Of a stretch of 45,318 nt of DNA, positions 33,919 through 42,797 are shown in pieces. Under the pieces are notes generated by a model that saw only the letters and a list, made by a program, of their open reading frames with translations, was not told the origin of the DNA and did not search any database. The stretch's first letter is position 1. Each line of letters opens with the position of its first letter. A program made the translations under genes and the position numbers. This DNA comes from Methanosarcina sp. UBA293 (GTDB lineage Archaea > Halobacteriota > Methanosarcinia > Methanosarcinales > Methanosarcinaceae). The DNA is taken from assembly GCA_002499445.1 (NCBI GenBank), contig DALS01000058.1, positions 1 through 45,318 on the forward strand, written 5' to 3'.

Positions 33919-34040
33919 GGCTCTGTAGAAAACCTATCTACATCAGATGAAAGAGGCTGAAAAAAGATAAGTATATTCAGATCTTGCTGCTCAGTTTAAA
34001 TTTATGAAAATTCATTATTTTAGAGGATTTCTACAGAGCC
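33919..34040. mobile_element. 122-bp MITE-like element with target duplication
   Basis: GGCTCTGTAGAAA opens the element and TTTCTACAGAGCC closes it, a perfect 13-bp terminal inverted repeat with partial extension (CCT on both sides after one mismatch). It is flanked by an 8-bp direct repeat TAAAAATC at 33911-33918 and 34041-34048, a target-site duplication. It has no coding capacity and would need a transposase supplied from elsewhere. Confidence 0.85.
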
Positions 34041-34103
34041 TAAAAATCAGATACGTTATAATCTAAAAGAAGAGAGTAAGGGGCGTAGTTTAACTTTCCG
34101 ATT

Positions 34104-34325
34104 TTATATCCCCTTCCTACCTTTCTTAAACAAGAATATATAAAGAATAGGTAAAATACCTACAGTATTCAAGATGAGTATAGCAATAAACCAGTATTTC
34201 TGGGATTCTCGTGCTGCTTTCCAGAGAGCTATACCTTTCCAGAAAACTTCCCATAGTACCAGAATGGAAAACAAAACTGTAAATCGTGGATTTGTTTGAA
34301 GTAATGTAAGAGAAGTGTCTACCAT
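34104..34325 (-). CDS. Small DUF5652-type membrane protein
   Basis: 73 residues with two transmembrane segments. The core VLWEVFWKGIALWKAARESQ and KYWFIAILILNTVGILPILY matches the DUF5652 pattern; the C-terminus is basic (KKGRKGI). Function unknown. GGGGGG lies about 5 bases before ATG 34325 on the minus strand. Confidence 0.75.
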   Translation of the reverse strand: MVDTSLTLLQTNPRFTVLFSILVLWEVFWKGIALWKAARESQKYWFIAILILNTVGILPILYIFLFKKGRKGI

Positions 34326-34384
34326 TTTCCCCCCTATAAAAATACTGTTTTTAAAGCTAAATAACTTCGCATTCAGTATTAATA

Positions 34385-34459
34385 TAGCTTATTATAATTT
34401 TGTCCTAGCATAGCTTATTATAATTTTGTCCTAGTATAGCTTATTATAACTTTGTCCCA
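34385..34459. repeat. 26-bp tandem repeat, about 2.9 copies
   Basis: TAGCTTATTATAATTTTGTC plus CTAGCA repeats at 34385, 34411 and 34437, just upstream of the DUF5652 gene on its strand. The inner TTATTATAA is TATA-like, so the array may multiply a promoter element. Confidence 0.85.
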
Positions 34460-34510
34460 TTATTGCTAACATTGCACATTAAGCTTAGATTTAGAATCCA
34501 CAAGAAATGT

Positions 34511-35581
34511 TTATTTTTCACCCTGATCAAGATTATGAAGGATGGCATCTTTGAGAACTAAAGTATTTGGATCATTAGCGTTAATTCTTAAGGCGTTTTC
34601 TACCGCAGATAATGATTGCTTATATTTTCCAAGTTCAAAAAGAATAGACCCTTTGTTGAACCAGGCTTCAAGTTTGTTTGGATTCTTTTGTAGTGCTTTG
34701 TCAAATGCTTTTAATGCCTTTTCGGGCTTATTGAGCATATAAAGAGTAGAACCTTTGAAGCTCCAAACATTTTCATCTTTAGAATCAATTTCAAGGGATT
34801 TATCAAATGCCTCTAATGCTTCCTCATATCTACCAAGTATATAAAGTAGAGAGCCTCTGTATTTCCAGATTTCTGCACCATGAGGATTAATTTCAAGGCT
34901 TTTATCAAATTCTTCCAATGCTTTTGCGTACCTATTCAATTCATAAGCCTGTCTTTTTTCATACTTATAAATGCCAGCTTTTTCTGGATAGTTATATGGA
35001 AGAGTATTCAACTCCTTAGTCAGACTTTCATCTTCAAGCGTTTGCACCATGTTTCTATAATCCAGGATTTCAGAGTCATCTGGATAGAGCTCTAAAATCT
35101 CGTTAAGTGCGTCCAGTCCCTCTTTATATCTTTCAAGTTTGAATAGAGCAAGCGCCTTGAACTTAAGTGCATATTTATAGTTTATACCGTAGTTTTCTTC
35201 CCATAAAGAGCGATTTTCTTTAGAGACCTCTTTTGGTATAATTTCTAGAGCCCCATCAAAAGCTTCTATTGCCCCGCTGTACTTGCCGGTTTTATAAAGG
35301 ACTGTACCTTTGATCAACCACGCCTCAGTGAAATTTTGATCTTCATTTATTTCTTTGTTGAGAAATGACAATACTTTGTTAATGGTAAAGCTGCTCTCAT
35401 CTTCTAAGGAAAAATCCTCATCCTGCATTAAAGACCCTATTATATCAATGACTTCCAGATCGTTTTTTCTTTTTTCATTTAACCCTGATCCGAAAGATAT
35501 CTCTTCATAAAGAGACTTCTCTTCATACAGTGAGCTTCTCTTTTCCGGTTCGAATTTACGATTGTCACTTGTCTCCACCAT
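34511..35581 (-). CDS. Tetratricopeptide-repeat protein
   Basis: About 356 residues. The N-terminal 60 residues are charged and acidic. From about residue 75 come repeated TPR units, the clearest being AWLIKGTVLYKTGKYSGAIE, IWKYRGSLLYILGRYEEALE, VWSFKGSTLYMLNKPEKALK and AWFNKGSILFELGKYKQSLS. It is a scaffold for protein contacts with no catalytic domain. The frame extends to a TTG at 35635, but ATG 35581 (MVETSDNRKFEPEKRS) has AGGT nearby and removes an odd basic leader. Partners unknown. Confidence 0.85.
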   Translation of the reverse strand: MVETSDNRKFEPEKRSSLYEEKSLYEEISFGSGLNEKRKNDLEVIDIIGSLMQDEDFSLEDESSFTINKVLSFLNKEINEDQNFTEAWLIKGTVLYKTGKYSGAIEAFDGALEIIPKEVSKENRSLWEENYGINYKYALKFKALALFKLERYKEGLDALNEILELYPDDSEILDYRNMVQTLEDESLTKELNTLPYNYPEKAGIYKYEKRQAYELNRYAKALEEFDKSLEINPHGAEIWKYRGSLLYILGRYEEALEAFDKSLEIDSKDENVWSFKGSTLYMLNKPEKALKAFDKALQKNPNKLEAWFNKGSILFELGKYKQSLSAVENALRINANDPNTLVLKDAILHNLDQGEK

Positions 35582-35771
35582 AATACCAAGACCTGACAAT
35601 TTACACTTCAGAAATCGTTTATAAATCAATATCAAACTAGGTTCGTTGGTTTTAACCTACAAATTCTCTTTAACCCAATATATCTCCCAAGAATATATAT
35701 TTGCAATGTAATATTAAAAGATACTTTTTGAAAAAAATCCTGGAGAAGTAAAGTGGATCGAATGCTGGCAT

Positions 35772-37760
35772 TCAACCTTTCTCTTTAGCTTTTAACTGAA
35801 TTTTCCTTTTTTGATACCGAATAATTGTATCCACGAATTCAGCATGGCTCCAGGTAAGGGGTGCAACAGAAAGTGGTTCTCCTGTAAGAGAGTCAATCTG
35901 CTCAGACATAATTCCTGTTTCAAGAGAACTGTCTGCAGTCCAGTTGATGAGTTCAAGAGCCTTTTCTAAGTCTTTGATTTCTTTTGCTTTTGCAATATAC
36001 CATTTCGCAAGCCAGAGTGTACATATAAGCCAGGGGTTGCTATTAATCCTGCCTTCTTGACGATGGTAGAGATCATTTTCATATCTTGCCAGCCCGCCTT
36101 TTCCCGGAACCCAGAGCTTTTCTTCCAGATTCTTCATTGTTCTAATCACCCTAGGTTCATCTGCCGAGAGTAAATTGAACTCAAAGATTCCATATACACT
36201 ACTGTCTACTGTCCGATCTATATTTTTATTTTTTATATCGTGATTTGTATAGCTGATACCCCTTAAAAAAACGCCTCTTTCATTGTCATAAAGCTCTCTT
36301 AATATTGCCTTTTTCAATTTTGAAAGGCGCAGTCTGCATATATCACGTGTTTTCTTATCTCCTATAAGACGACCCAGTTTTTCCCCTGAAAGAAGTCCTC
36401 TGTAAACGGCAGAGGCGGTAAAGGTAAAAATTCCCCTTCGCTCTTCCCATAGATCGTAACTCTCGACCGGGATATCACTTGGATATTTATATTCATTCAT
36501 AAAAAAGACAGCGTCTTTTACCAGGGGCTCATAGACTTCTTTTACAAACTCAAGATCTCCTGTAGCTTCATAATATTTCCAGAGAGCATGAACAACAAGA
36601 GCAGTCTCGTCTTCCTGAATCGGAAGCGAAGGTTCTCCATACTCAACCCAAGGATGCCAACTGCTTCCCAGGGTTCCATCAGGATTGTATTTGTGCAATA
36701 AACATCCAGCCCACCAGATTGCATTTTTACAGAACCTGAAAAACGGTTTGGTAAATTCAGGAAAACCTGCATTTATCATGGCAATTGATACAAGAGCCCC
36801 ATCTCTGGGCCACATATAGCTATAGGTGTCGCGGTTAAACTGAATATTATCCGAATCATTTGCAGCTATTATTGCCCCGTGAATATCAGCCTGAGTCTTT
36901 ATTGTAAGGAGTGAACGCTTATACAAGTCCACAAGGCGGGGTTCAAGCTCTGAGAGATCAATAATTTGATGATGGACCCATTTCCTCTGATATTCCTCCG
37001 TATGCTTCAGAAGATCTTCAGGCCCCTTTTCCATAACAATGTCATTGAGTTCATAGACATCTTTAAAATCTTTTCCGGCAGTCAGATAATAGTAAACGAC
37101 CTCTGTACCATTACCCTGAAGTTGAAGCTTAACTCCTACAGTTGAATCTATAGAACCATGAGCTACCGGATTCTTTGAGAGAACTCCATCTTCGGCGTCT
37201 ACATATGTACCTTTTAACCCCTGGTTCTCAGCATAACCTATAGCATAGTCATCAATGTCGGAGATTATCTCGTCTTCTTGTCGATTTGACTTAAGAATGC
37301 CAATAAGGAAGTACCTGGCTCGTTTGTAATGAACAATTACATTGTGATCCATCTGATATACTGCAGTATCTCCTATGCCGTCCCCATAGAGATGGAAGTC
37401 TTGATTGAAAAACAGGCAGACTTCTCTCAGCCTGTCCTGCATATTCCTAACAGTTATTCTCCGAAGGAAGATATTATTCTCGCAGCAAACATTTTCTTCC
37501 AGAAGAAGTTCGATTCCCATTTCTCTGTTAACGGCCCGGTTTTCGGAAACAAGGGTGTTTTTCTTATATGCAAGTATTCTCTCCCAGCTTTCCTCATTAA
37601 TCCAGGAGAGCCTGCCACCTGTATAAACTCCTATCCTGTGAGCATGCCCTCTCACATGATTTTCCATTCCAACATGGGGAAAGTAAATGTCTCTTACCTG
37701 GAGCCATTTGTCTATGTTTATAAGCAAAGACTGATTCCCAAGAACAATATGTCGGGTCAT
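35772..37760 (-). CDS. Glycoside hydrolase family 15 (glucoamylase-like)
   Basis: About 662 residues. An N-terminal beta-sandwich domain (to about 270) is followed by the (alpha/alpha)6 catalytic domain. DTYSYMWPRDGALVSIAM is near residue 313, the general-acid region YGEPSLPIQEDETALVVHAL near 380, and the second catalytic region APLTWSHAEFVDTI near 637. No signal peptide, so it probably acts on intracellular glycogen or maltodextrin. Start: ATG 37760 has AGAGGA seven bases upstream; the longer frame to 37790 has none. It stands alone next to the TPR gene. Confidence 0.88.
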   Translation of the reverse strand: MTRHIVLGNQSLLINIDKWLQVRDIYFPHVGMENHVRGHAHRIGVYTGGRLSWINEESWERILAYKKNTLVSENRAVNREMGIELLLEENVCCENNIFLRRITVRNMQDRLREVCLFFNQDFHLYGDGIGDTAVYQMDHNVIVHYKRARYFLIGILKSNRQEDEIISDIDDYAIGYAENQGLKGTYVDAEDGVLSKNPVAHGSIDSTVGVKLQLQGNGTEVVYYYLTAGKDFKDVYELNDIVMEKGPEDLLKHTEEYQRKWVHHQIIDLSELEPRLVDLYKRSLLTIKTQADIHGAIIAANDSDNIQFNRDTYSYMWPRDGALVSIAMINAGFPEFTKPFFRFCKNAIWWAGCLLHKYNPDGTLGSSWHPWVEYGEPSLPIQEDETALVVHALWKYYEATGDLEFVKEVYEPLVKDAVFFMNEYKYPSDIPVESYDLWEERRGIFTFTASAVYRGLLSGEKLGRLIGDKKTRDICRLRLSKLKKAILRELYDNERGVFLRGISYTNHDIKNKNIDRTVDSSVYGIFEFNLLSADEPRVIRTMKNLEEKLWVPGKGGLARYENDLYHRQEGRINSNPWLICTLWLAKWYIAKAKEIKDLEKALELINWTADSSLETGIMSEQIDSLTGEPLSVAPLTWSHAEFVDTIIRYQKRKIQLKAKEKG

Positions 37761-37790
37761 AGGCTTTCCTCTATGGAGCAGCCCCTTCAT

Positions 37791-38123
37791 GGAGCAGTTC
37801 TTTCTGAAATTCTTCAGAACTCTAAGAATTTTATTCTAATAAGTCCAAAAGTAATAAAATCGGTATTAAGCTCGATATTCCCTAATATTCCAAAATACCT
37901 GTATTCTTAATGTGAGGCTGTCATTTTCCAGGAACAGCTATGATTCACCCATAATATTCCCCAAATATGTTGCATCCAGAGGCCTCTGGAAAATACCCAT
38001 ATAAGCATAATTCACGCAGGTTATAAAAATATACGATCAGAATATAAAAATTTCAAAAGTTTGGTTACTCTCGCTTGTTATCAAAAGAAGAATAAGATAA
38101 TTTAAGCAAAAATAATTAAAATT
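37791..38123. other. Intergenic region between GH15 gene and tRNA-Leu
   Basis: About 330 bp. A near-palindromic CATGGAGCAG/CTATGGAGCAG pair lies at 37770-37798. No gene seen. rpl18e and its usual followers, expected after tRNA-Leu in methanosarcinas, are not here. Confidence 0.4.
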
Positions 38124-38211
38124 TGGTGCGAGGGATGCGATTCGAACGCACGAACTCCTACGAGACTAGGCCCTCAACCTAGCGCCTTTGACCTGGCTGG
38201 GCAACCCTCGC
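38124..38211 (-). tRNA. tRNA-Leu (GAG)
   Basis: On the minus strand it begins GCGAGGG and ends CCCTCGC-A-CCA, with the CCA encoded. The D arm is GCCC...GGC, the anticodon stem CTAGG/CCTAG with loop TTGAGGG gives anticodon GAG, a long variable arm follows (TCTCGTAGGAG), and the T loop is TTCGAAT. No intron. It reads CUC and CUU. Confidence 0.92.
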
Positions 38212-38544
38212 ATAATGATTATTTCTTTTTCACTATTTTTTCATATTAATTATCCGGCGTGCTTTACGCCTTGCACTCCCTCACAATATCATGGATAATA
38301 TATAAACATTTCGAGTCATAAGATTCATTGGAAATAAGTTTCATAAGAGAATCGATAGGGCAGAATAGCCCCTCCAGTATTCAGTCGCAAAACAGCACAA
38401 AATAATGATAAATCAGGCATGTAAATAATGATAAATCAGAAATATAAAGTCCTGAGAGATGCTCTGCATTGAATACTCAGGGCCCTGGACAATCTTTGAG
38501 AAATGAAAGTTCAAAAATTGAGGGCCTGTAATCCGAGCTGCGGC
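38212..38544. other. Intergenic region between rpoD and tRNA-Leu
   Basis: About 330 bp without a gene. It contains a short direct repeat (AATAATGATAAATCAG, at 38401-38416 and 38425-38440). It probably holds the rpoD 3' end and the tRNA promoter (TATATAAACAT-like box near 38298-38310, read on the minus strand as ATGTTTATATA). Confidence 0.45.
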
Positions 38545-39342
38545 TCAGAACTGGTCCAGAATGCCTAAGAGTTCTTCAGCCTTGCCTTTGACCACACCTG
38601 CCGCATTAAGAGCAAGGTCTCTGGCTGTATATGAACCATCAGACTCCATTGTAAACACAAAAGCGTTCTCATCGAATCCAATCTTTATTGCGTGAATATC
38701 ACAGACCTGCTCACATAGCTTACAGAGCGAACATTTTAGGATATCATCCTCAGAAACCTTTGCCTTTGAATCTTCAATCCTCATAATACTTTTCGGACAT
38801 TCGGTTATACAGTGCCCACATGCATCACAGTTTTCAATTTCTATAATAGGTACATTCTTGTAGCCGCAAGCGATTCCCGCCTGCCATTTAACACTGTCCC
38901 TGCCATAGCCCATATGAGCAATAGCTTCAAGCACAAGTTTCTGCCCTTTTTTCAGTTCAACAATTGGTATGTTGAGGTCAGCCGGCTGTATCTTCGGATC
39001 AGCGGAAATAAGATCCCGTGAATAAACCGTGCCCGGGCCTTCTGCGCTGAGAGTTAAGGAAACCTCGCAGGCAGGACAGCCTTCTCCACCGCAGTCGCAT
39101 TCTGCCTGTGGCACATACGTCTCCAGATCCGTTACAAGCGGGATTAAGGACAGACGTAGAGCCAGCTGCTCATCATAGAGTACCGAGGTGTTTTCATAAA
39201 GGTTCAAATACTCGATTGCAAGCGTTGGTACATCTGCAATCATGGCACGCCGAATACCGTTGGCAAAAGATGTGCTAACTCCTGAAAGCACGAATTTTGC
39301 AGATCTATCCGATAACTCCAGAATGTCTACTTCCATCGTCAT
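38545..39342 (-). CDS. rpoD: DNA-directed RNA polymerase subunit D (Rpo3), two 4Fe-4S motifs
   Basis: 265 residues, the archaeal alpha-like assembly subunit. The N-terminal dimerisation part (GIRRAMIADVPTLAIEYL) is standard. A ferredoxin-like insert has Cys172/175/178/182 and Cys204/207/210/214, two complete 4Fe-4S sets, as known for Methanosarcina. An additional CDCGGEGCPAC (82-92) looks like a zinc site. It nucleates polymerase assembly with subunit L. It follows rps11 on the minus strand in the classic S13-S4-S11-RpoD order. Confidence 0.94.
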   Translation of the reverse strand: MTMEVDILELSDRSAKFVLSGVSTSFANGIRRAMIADVPTLAIEYLNLYENTSVLYDEQLALRLSLIPLVTDLETYVPQAECDCGGEGCPACEVSLTLSAEGPGTVYSRDLISADPKIQPADLNIPIVELKKGQKLVLEAIAHMGYGRDSVKWQAGIACGYKNVPIIEIENCDACGHCITECPKSIMRIEDSKAKVSEDDILKCSLCKLCEQVCDIHAIKIGFDENAFVFTMESDGSYTARDLALNAAGVVKGKAEELLGILDQF

Positions 39343-39424
39343 ACCTTAATTTCCCTTATATTTTAGTACATTTAAAAAAAGAGAATTTGGGAAAAATCCC
39401 TGAAAAATTCTCTGAAGAATTCCC

Positions 39425-39805
39425 TTATACCCGTCTTCCGCCTTTTGGGCGAGTGCCGTCATGCGGGACAGGAGTAACGTCTTCGATCCTGCCAATCCGG
39501 ATTCCTGCTCTTGCAAAAGCCCTGATTGCAGCCTGAGCGCCAGGTCCCGGGCTTCTCTGCTTGTTTCCACCAGGAGCTCTTACCCTGATATGGATTCCGT
39601 GGATACCCTTATCCCTGAGCTGATCAGCAAGCTGACCTGCCATCTGCATAGCAGTATAGGGAGAGCTTTCATCTCTTGCAGCTTTTACAACCATACCACC
39701 AGAAGACTTTGCAATGGTTTCAGCTCCTGTGATATCGGTTACAGTAATAATCGTGTTGTTAAATGAAGATTTGATGTGAGCTACGGCCCATTTCATTTCT
39801 GCCAT
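39425..39805 (-). CDS. rps11: 30S ribosomal protein S11
   Basis: 126 residues: WAVAHIKSSFNNTIITVTDI at the N-terminus, SSPYTAMQMAGQLAD, HIRVRAPGGNKQRSPGPGAQ and the conserved basic C-terminus DVTPVPHDGTRPKGGRRV. It binds 16S rRNA in the platform. It begins 2 bp after rps4. Confidence 0.96.
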   Translation of the reverse strand: MAEMKWAVAHIKSSFNNTIITVTDITGAETIAKSSGGMVVKAARDESSPYTAMQMAGQLADQLRDKGIHGIHIRVRAPGGNKQRSPGPGAQAAIRAFARAGIRIGRIEDVTPVPHDGTRPKGGRRV

Positions 39806-39807
39806 GA

Positions 39808-40464
39808 TTATCTCCTCCCTCTCCTCTTCCTTCCGCCACCTCTTTCAGGAGTTCTTCTCTCTCTAGCCTGTCTTGCTTCTGCAACAGCCTTCAAAGTAGT
39901 TGTGCTGTCTGCAAGCGCAGATGCCACCTGAACAGGTCTTTCGGGGTGAGATTCGTTAACAAGCGGAGAGGTTCCATAGTATCCAATATGCATCTCCTCT
40001 TCCTTGGAGATAAGCATTCCAGGAACAGTAGCCTTTCTGCCGTTTACTGCAATGTGTCCGTGTGTAATAAACTGGCGGGCCTGGACGACTGTCCTAGCAA
40101 GCCCAAGACGAAGAACCTGGGTCTGGAGTCTCCTCTCAAGGATATTTTCAGTTTTTAAAGAGAGAATATCGTCAACATTTGAATCCGGCTTGATCATGCC
40201 ATAACGGATAAGCTTTGAAAGGATTTCCTCAGACTGAGTCTTTTCATGTCCTTCAAGTTCTCTTTCCTGAGAGTTTGCAGCACTTGCAAGTAATTTCCTG
40301 GCTTCGGTCCTGTACATCCTGAGCATACTGGCTGCTTTCCAAACTTCTCTTTTATTTCTGAGCCCATATGCCTTTACAAGCTGAACTTCAGATGCCATCC
40401 TGGCTTCCTGCCAGGGGTGCCTCGGAGTCTCGAAACTTTTACCTTGTTTACCTGGATACACCAT
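39808..40464 (-). CDS. rps4: 30S ribosomal protein S4
   Basis: 218 residues. PGKQGKSFETPRHPWQEARM near the start and an S4 RNA-binding domain at about 107-155 (RRLQTQVLRLGLARTVVQAR, FITHGHIAVNGRKATVPGM). The C-terminus is basic (GGGRKRRGRR). Start ATG 40464 fits the family. 23 bp after rps13. Confidence 0.96.
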   Translation of the reverse strand: MVYPGKQGKSFETPRHPWQEARMASEVQLVKAYGLRNKREVWKAASMLRMYRTEARKLLASAANSQERELEGHEKTQSEEILSKLIRYGMIKPDSNVDDILSLKTENILERRLQTQVLRLGLARTVVQARQFITHGHIAVNGRKATVPGMLISKEEEMHIGYYGTSPLVNESHPERPVQVASALADSTTTLKAVAEARQARERRTPERGGGRKRRGRR

Positions 40465-40487
40465 TTAAAATCACCTCAACCAGAAAA

Positions 40488-40946
40488 TCATTTCTTCCTG
40501 TTGACACCGACAGTTGACCCGCGGCGGCCTGTAGCTTTTGTTCTCTGTCCTCTGACCTTAAGGCCTCTTTCGTGTCTGAGTCCTCTGTAGGCACGGACCT
40601 TCTTCAGGTTGTTAATGTCTTCCCTGAAAGTCAGTATAATATCCGTTCCCAGCAGGTGCTTGTCCTGTCCTGTTACAGGGTCTTTCTGCCTGTTCAACAT
40701 CCAGGAAGGAACAATCTCCTCAAACTGTTCGACAGCGTCGTCGAGTTTTGCCACTTCTTCATCTGGCAGGTATCCAAGTGTAGCAATAGGGTCTACCCCT
40801 GCGGCTTTTGCAATAAGGATAGCAGTGCGCCTTCCTATTCCCGGAAGACCTGTAAGGGCGTACTGTACGGGTTTTGCCCCTTGCAGATCGGTATTCATAA
40901 TACGAACAAGATGCCTTAATTCTTCATTATTATTTTCTTCTACCAT
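40488..40946 (-). CDS. rps13: 30S ribosomal protein S13
   Basis: About 152 residues: LRHLVRIMNTDLQGAKPVQY, the helix-hairpin-helix ALTGLPGIGRRTAILIAKAA, and the C-terminal RGLRHERGLKVRGQRTKATG. GGAGG lies six bases before ATG 40946; the longer frame to 40976 lacks a site and is rejected. First gene of the S13-S4-S11-rpoD operon. Confidence 0.96.
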   Translation of the reverse strand: MVEENNNEELRHLVRIMNTDLQGAKPVQYALTGLPGIGRRTAILIAKAAGVDPIATLGYLPDEEVAKLDDAVEQFEEIVPSWMLNRQKDPVTGQDKHLLGTDIILTFREDINNLKKVRAYRGLRHERGLKVRGQRTKATGRRGSTVGVNRKK

Positions 40947-41256
40947 ATACTTCCTCCAAGGGAGTGCATACAGCATCCTGTAGCCCCTGATCGAATACCC
41001 TTAAAGAATACGCGAGAAGTCAGGAGCAGCTCTATAAAAGAGCTTCATTACAGCATATACTGATGAGTTTGTTTACATGCAATTACGAGTATATAAGGAT
41101 ATCTGCACCTTAGAGTACTTGCACAGAATTCGTAACAGAATCTGGATCTCCTGTATAGGAAAAAAGAAAATATTACATGCAATGTTCATATAAACCTTTA
41201 AAGTATACAAAAAAAATCCAGAGAAACTTGCATACTTAAAAATAAAAAGGGTCTGA
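40947..41256. other. Upstream region of the rps13 operon
   Basis: About 310 bp between tRNA-Ser and rps13. It holds a TATA-like string on the minus strand (TTATATACTCG, complement of 41088-41098). It contains no gene that I can support. Confidence 0.4.
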
Positions 41257-41339
41257 CGCCGAGGGGGAGATTTGAACTCCCGAGGGGCTAAGCCCCACAA
41301 GCTTTCCAGGCTTGCGCCCTACCACTAGACTACCTCGGC
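41257..41339 (-). tRNA. tRNA-Ser (GGA)
   Basis: On the minus strand it begins GCCGAGG and ends CCTCGGC-G. The D arm is GTCTAGTGGTAGGGC, the anticodon stem CAAGC/GCTTG encloses CTGGAAA (anticodon GGA), a long variable arm GGGGCTTAGCCCC follows, and the T loop is TTCAAAT. The discriminator G is right for serine. CCA is not encoded. Confidence 0.93.
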
Positions 41340-41379
41340 ATAAAGTTAAGGTACAACTGAATTGCTTTTAACCTTTGAT

Positions 41380-41485
41380 CAAGCTTTCCTTTGGAATGGT
41401 TGTGGTCACGCCAATGCTAAGAGTTTTCGCTCAAGCCTTTTTTGAAAAGGCTTGTGATCATTCCTTTGAAAAGGTTGCTCGACAT
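41380..41485. repeat. Dispersed intergenic repeat, diverged copy B
   Basis: Strings such as TGATCAAGCTTTCCTTTGGA, GTGGTCACGCCAATGCTA and CTCAAGCCTTTTTTGAAAAGG resemble parts of the element at 44190-44385 (TTGTGATCACGCCGCTGCTA, GTCAAGCCTTTTTTGAAAAGG). AAGCCTTTTTTGAAAAGGCTT is a hairpin. Confidence 0.55.
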
Positions 41486-41573
41486 AAAGTTTATGGCACG
41501 GCTAATACCATAACGGAATAGTGGTATATAAAGTTTATTCTAAACATAGGAGATTAAAAAAGAGTTTTATAAG

Positions 41574-42590
41574 TTAGAGCTTAACATTGCCCTCTTTTTT
41601 GGTCCAGCCCCTAGGATAGGTCCCAGCTTCCATCATAACCCGAACCAAGGTCGCTGCAAGCCCTGTAGAAGCTTCAAGGATCTCTTCAGTATTCATCTCA
41701 GCCTTCGCAAGGGCTACGAGTTCACCTTTAAGAGTAAACAATGCTGTCAGATCTCCTTTCTGAAGGTTTGCATCCAGACTTGTGATACCAGAAACTGCCA
41801 AAGCCGCCCCAGAACAGACTGCATCCACAGCATTGTCCCGCAGAATAATTTTGGGAAGATGAGAGACAGCCGTTTCCATTGGCCTTATTACCCGCCTGAG
41901 TTCGGACTCATCCCCATCTTCTTTCCAGAATACATATGCATCTTTCAGGTCCTGAAGGGTGACAAGCGTCTCCTCGGTAAAAGGACCTGCTTTTGTCCTC
42001 CTCAGTTCCTGCATATGTCCGCCGCATCCCAGAGCAAGCCCTATATCATGACAGAGTTTTCTGATATAAGTCCCAGCTTCGCAACCTACACGAAAGAGCA
42101 CCAAAGTGCCTTCAATTTCAAGTACTTCAAGATAATAGATTGTTCTTATCCTGATGACCCTTTTGACAGCCGATTTAATAGGAGGCATCTGATATATAGG
42201 GCCTGTAAATTCCTCATAGACCTTCCGGACCTGTTTTTGAGGTATCTCCTTATGAAGCTTCAGAAGGCAGACGTATTCCTTACCAGAAAGACGCAGAGCA
42301 GGGACGGCCTTTGTAGCCTTTCCAAGTAAAGTAGGTAAAAGCCCCGTAACCTTGGGATCGAGTGAACCTGCATGTCCTGCTGTACTTACTCCAAGAATGG
42401 CTTTTACCCAGGCTGCAACCTCATGGCTTGTCGGCCCCTTCGGTTTATCAATATTTACAACTCCTTTCTCAATATACTCGAGAATGGGGCGCTTTTCCGG
42501 ATAACAGCCGTAAGAGGGATTTGTCCAAGCGCCGGACTTCCGGACCAGAGTTCTTTCAGCTTCGGATGGCAATTTGCCGGCAGATGACAT
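41574..42590 (-). CDS. cbf5: tRNA/rRNA pseudouridine synthase Cbf5 (TruB family)
   Basis: 338 residues. VNIDKPKGPTSHEVAAWV and AGHAGSLDPKVTGLLP contain the catalytic Asp78. YVCLLKLHKEIP and RTIYYLEVLEI are family motifs. A C-terminal PUA domain begins near 250 (NAVDAVCSGAALAVSGI) and ends PRGWTKKE. It is the catalytic subunit of H/ACA snoRNPs and also modifies tRNA U55. It lies in the usual archaeal neighbourhood of cmk and the S13 operon. Confidence 0.93.
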   Translation of the reverse strand: MSSAGKLPSEAERTLVRKSGAWTNPSYGCYPEKRPILEYIEKGVVNIDKPKGPTSHEVAAWVKAILGVSTAGHAGSLDPKVTGLLPTLLGKATKAVPALRLSGKEYVCLLKLHKEIPQKQVRKVYEEFTGPIYQMPPIKSAVKRVIRIRTIYYLEVLEIEGTLVLFRVGCEAGTYIRKLCHDIGLALGCGGHMQELRRTKAGPFTEETLVTLQDLKDAYVFWKEDGDESELRRVIRPMETAVSHLPKIILRDNAVDAVCSGAALAVSGITSLDANLQKGDLTALFTLKGELVALAKAEMNTEEILEASTGLAATLVRVMMEAGTYPRGWTKKEGNVKL

Positions 42591-42797
42591 AGTTTTTCAA
42601 AAACTCCTAAATTGAATGTATAGCGTAGATATAATAGAGAATTTACGGCGCAAATACTATAGATATGTAGTATGACTCGTAATTATGCAATATGATATGG
42701 CTTGTAATTATGCAAATAAGTCCTTAATAAGCATGTAAGCGAAGATGAAACTCTACGCTTATATAAAAATCCAGCCTTTGACGGAGATTACACGAAG
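42591..42797. other. Short intergenic region, cmk to cbf5
   Basis: It contains a near-duplicated string (AATTATGCAATATGATATGG / CTTGTAATTATGCAAATAAG). In many archaea rpl14e occupies this position; here no such ORF is visible. Confidence 0.4.

Larger units (their letters stand above)
33409..34103. other. Gene-poor repeat region
   Basis: About 695 bp without a gene. It holds a 22-bp tandem array and a 122-bp inverted-repeat element, both listed separately, and AAGTTTATAAGTCAAGTTTATAAGGCC (a 13-bp doubled string, near 33654-33680). Confidence 0.6.
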
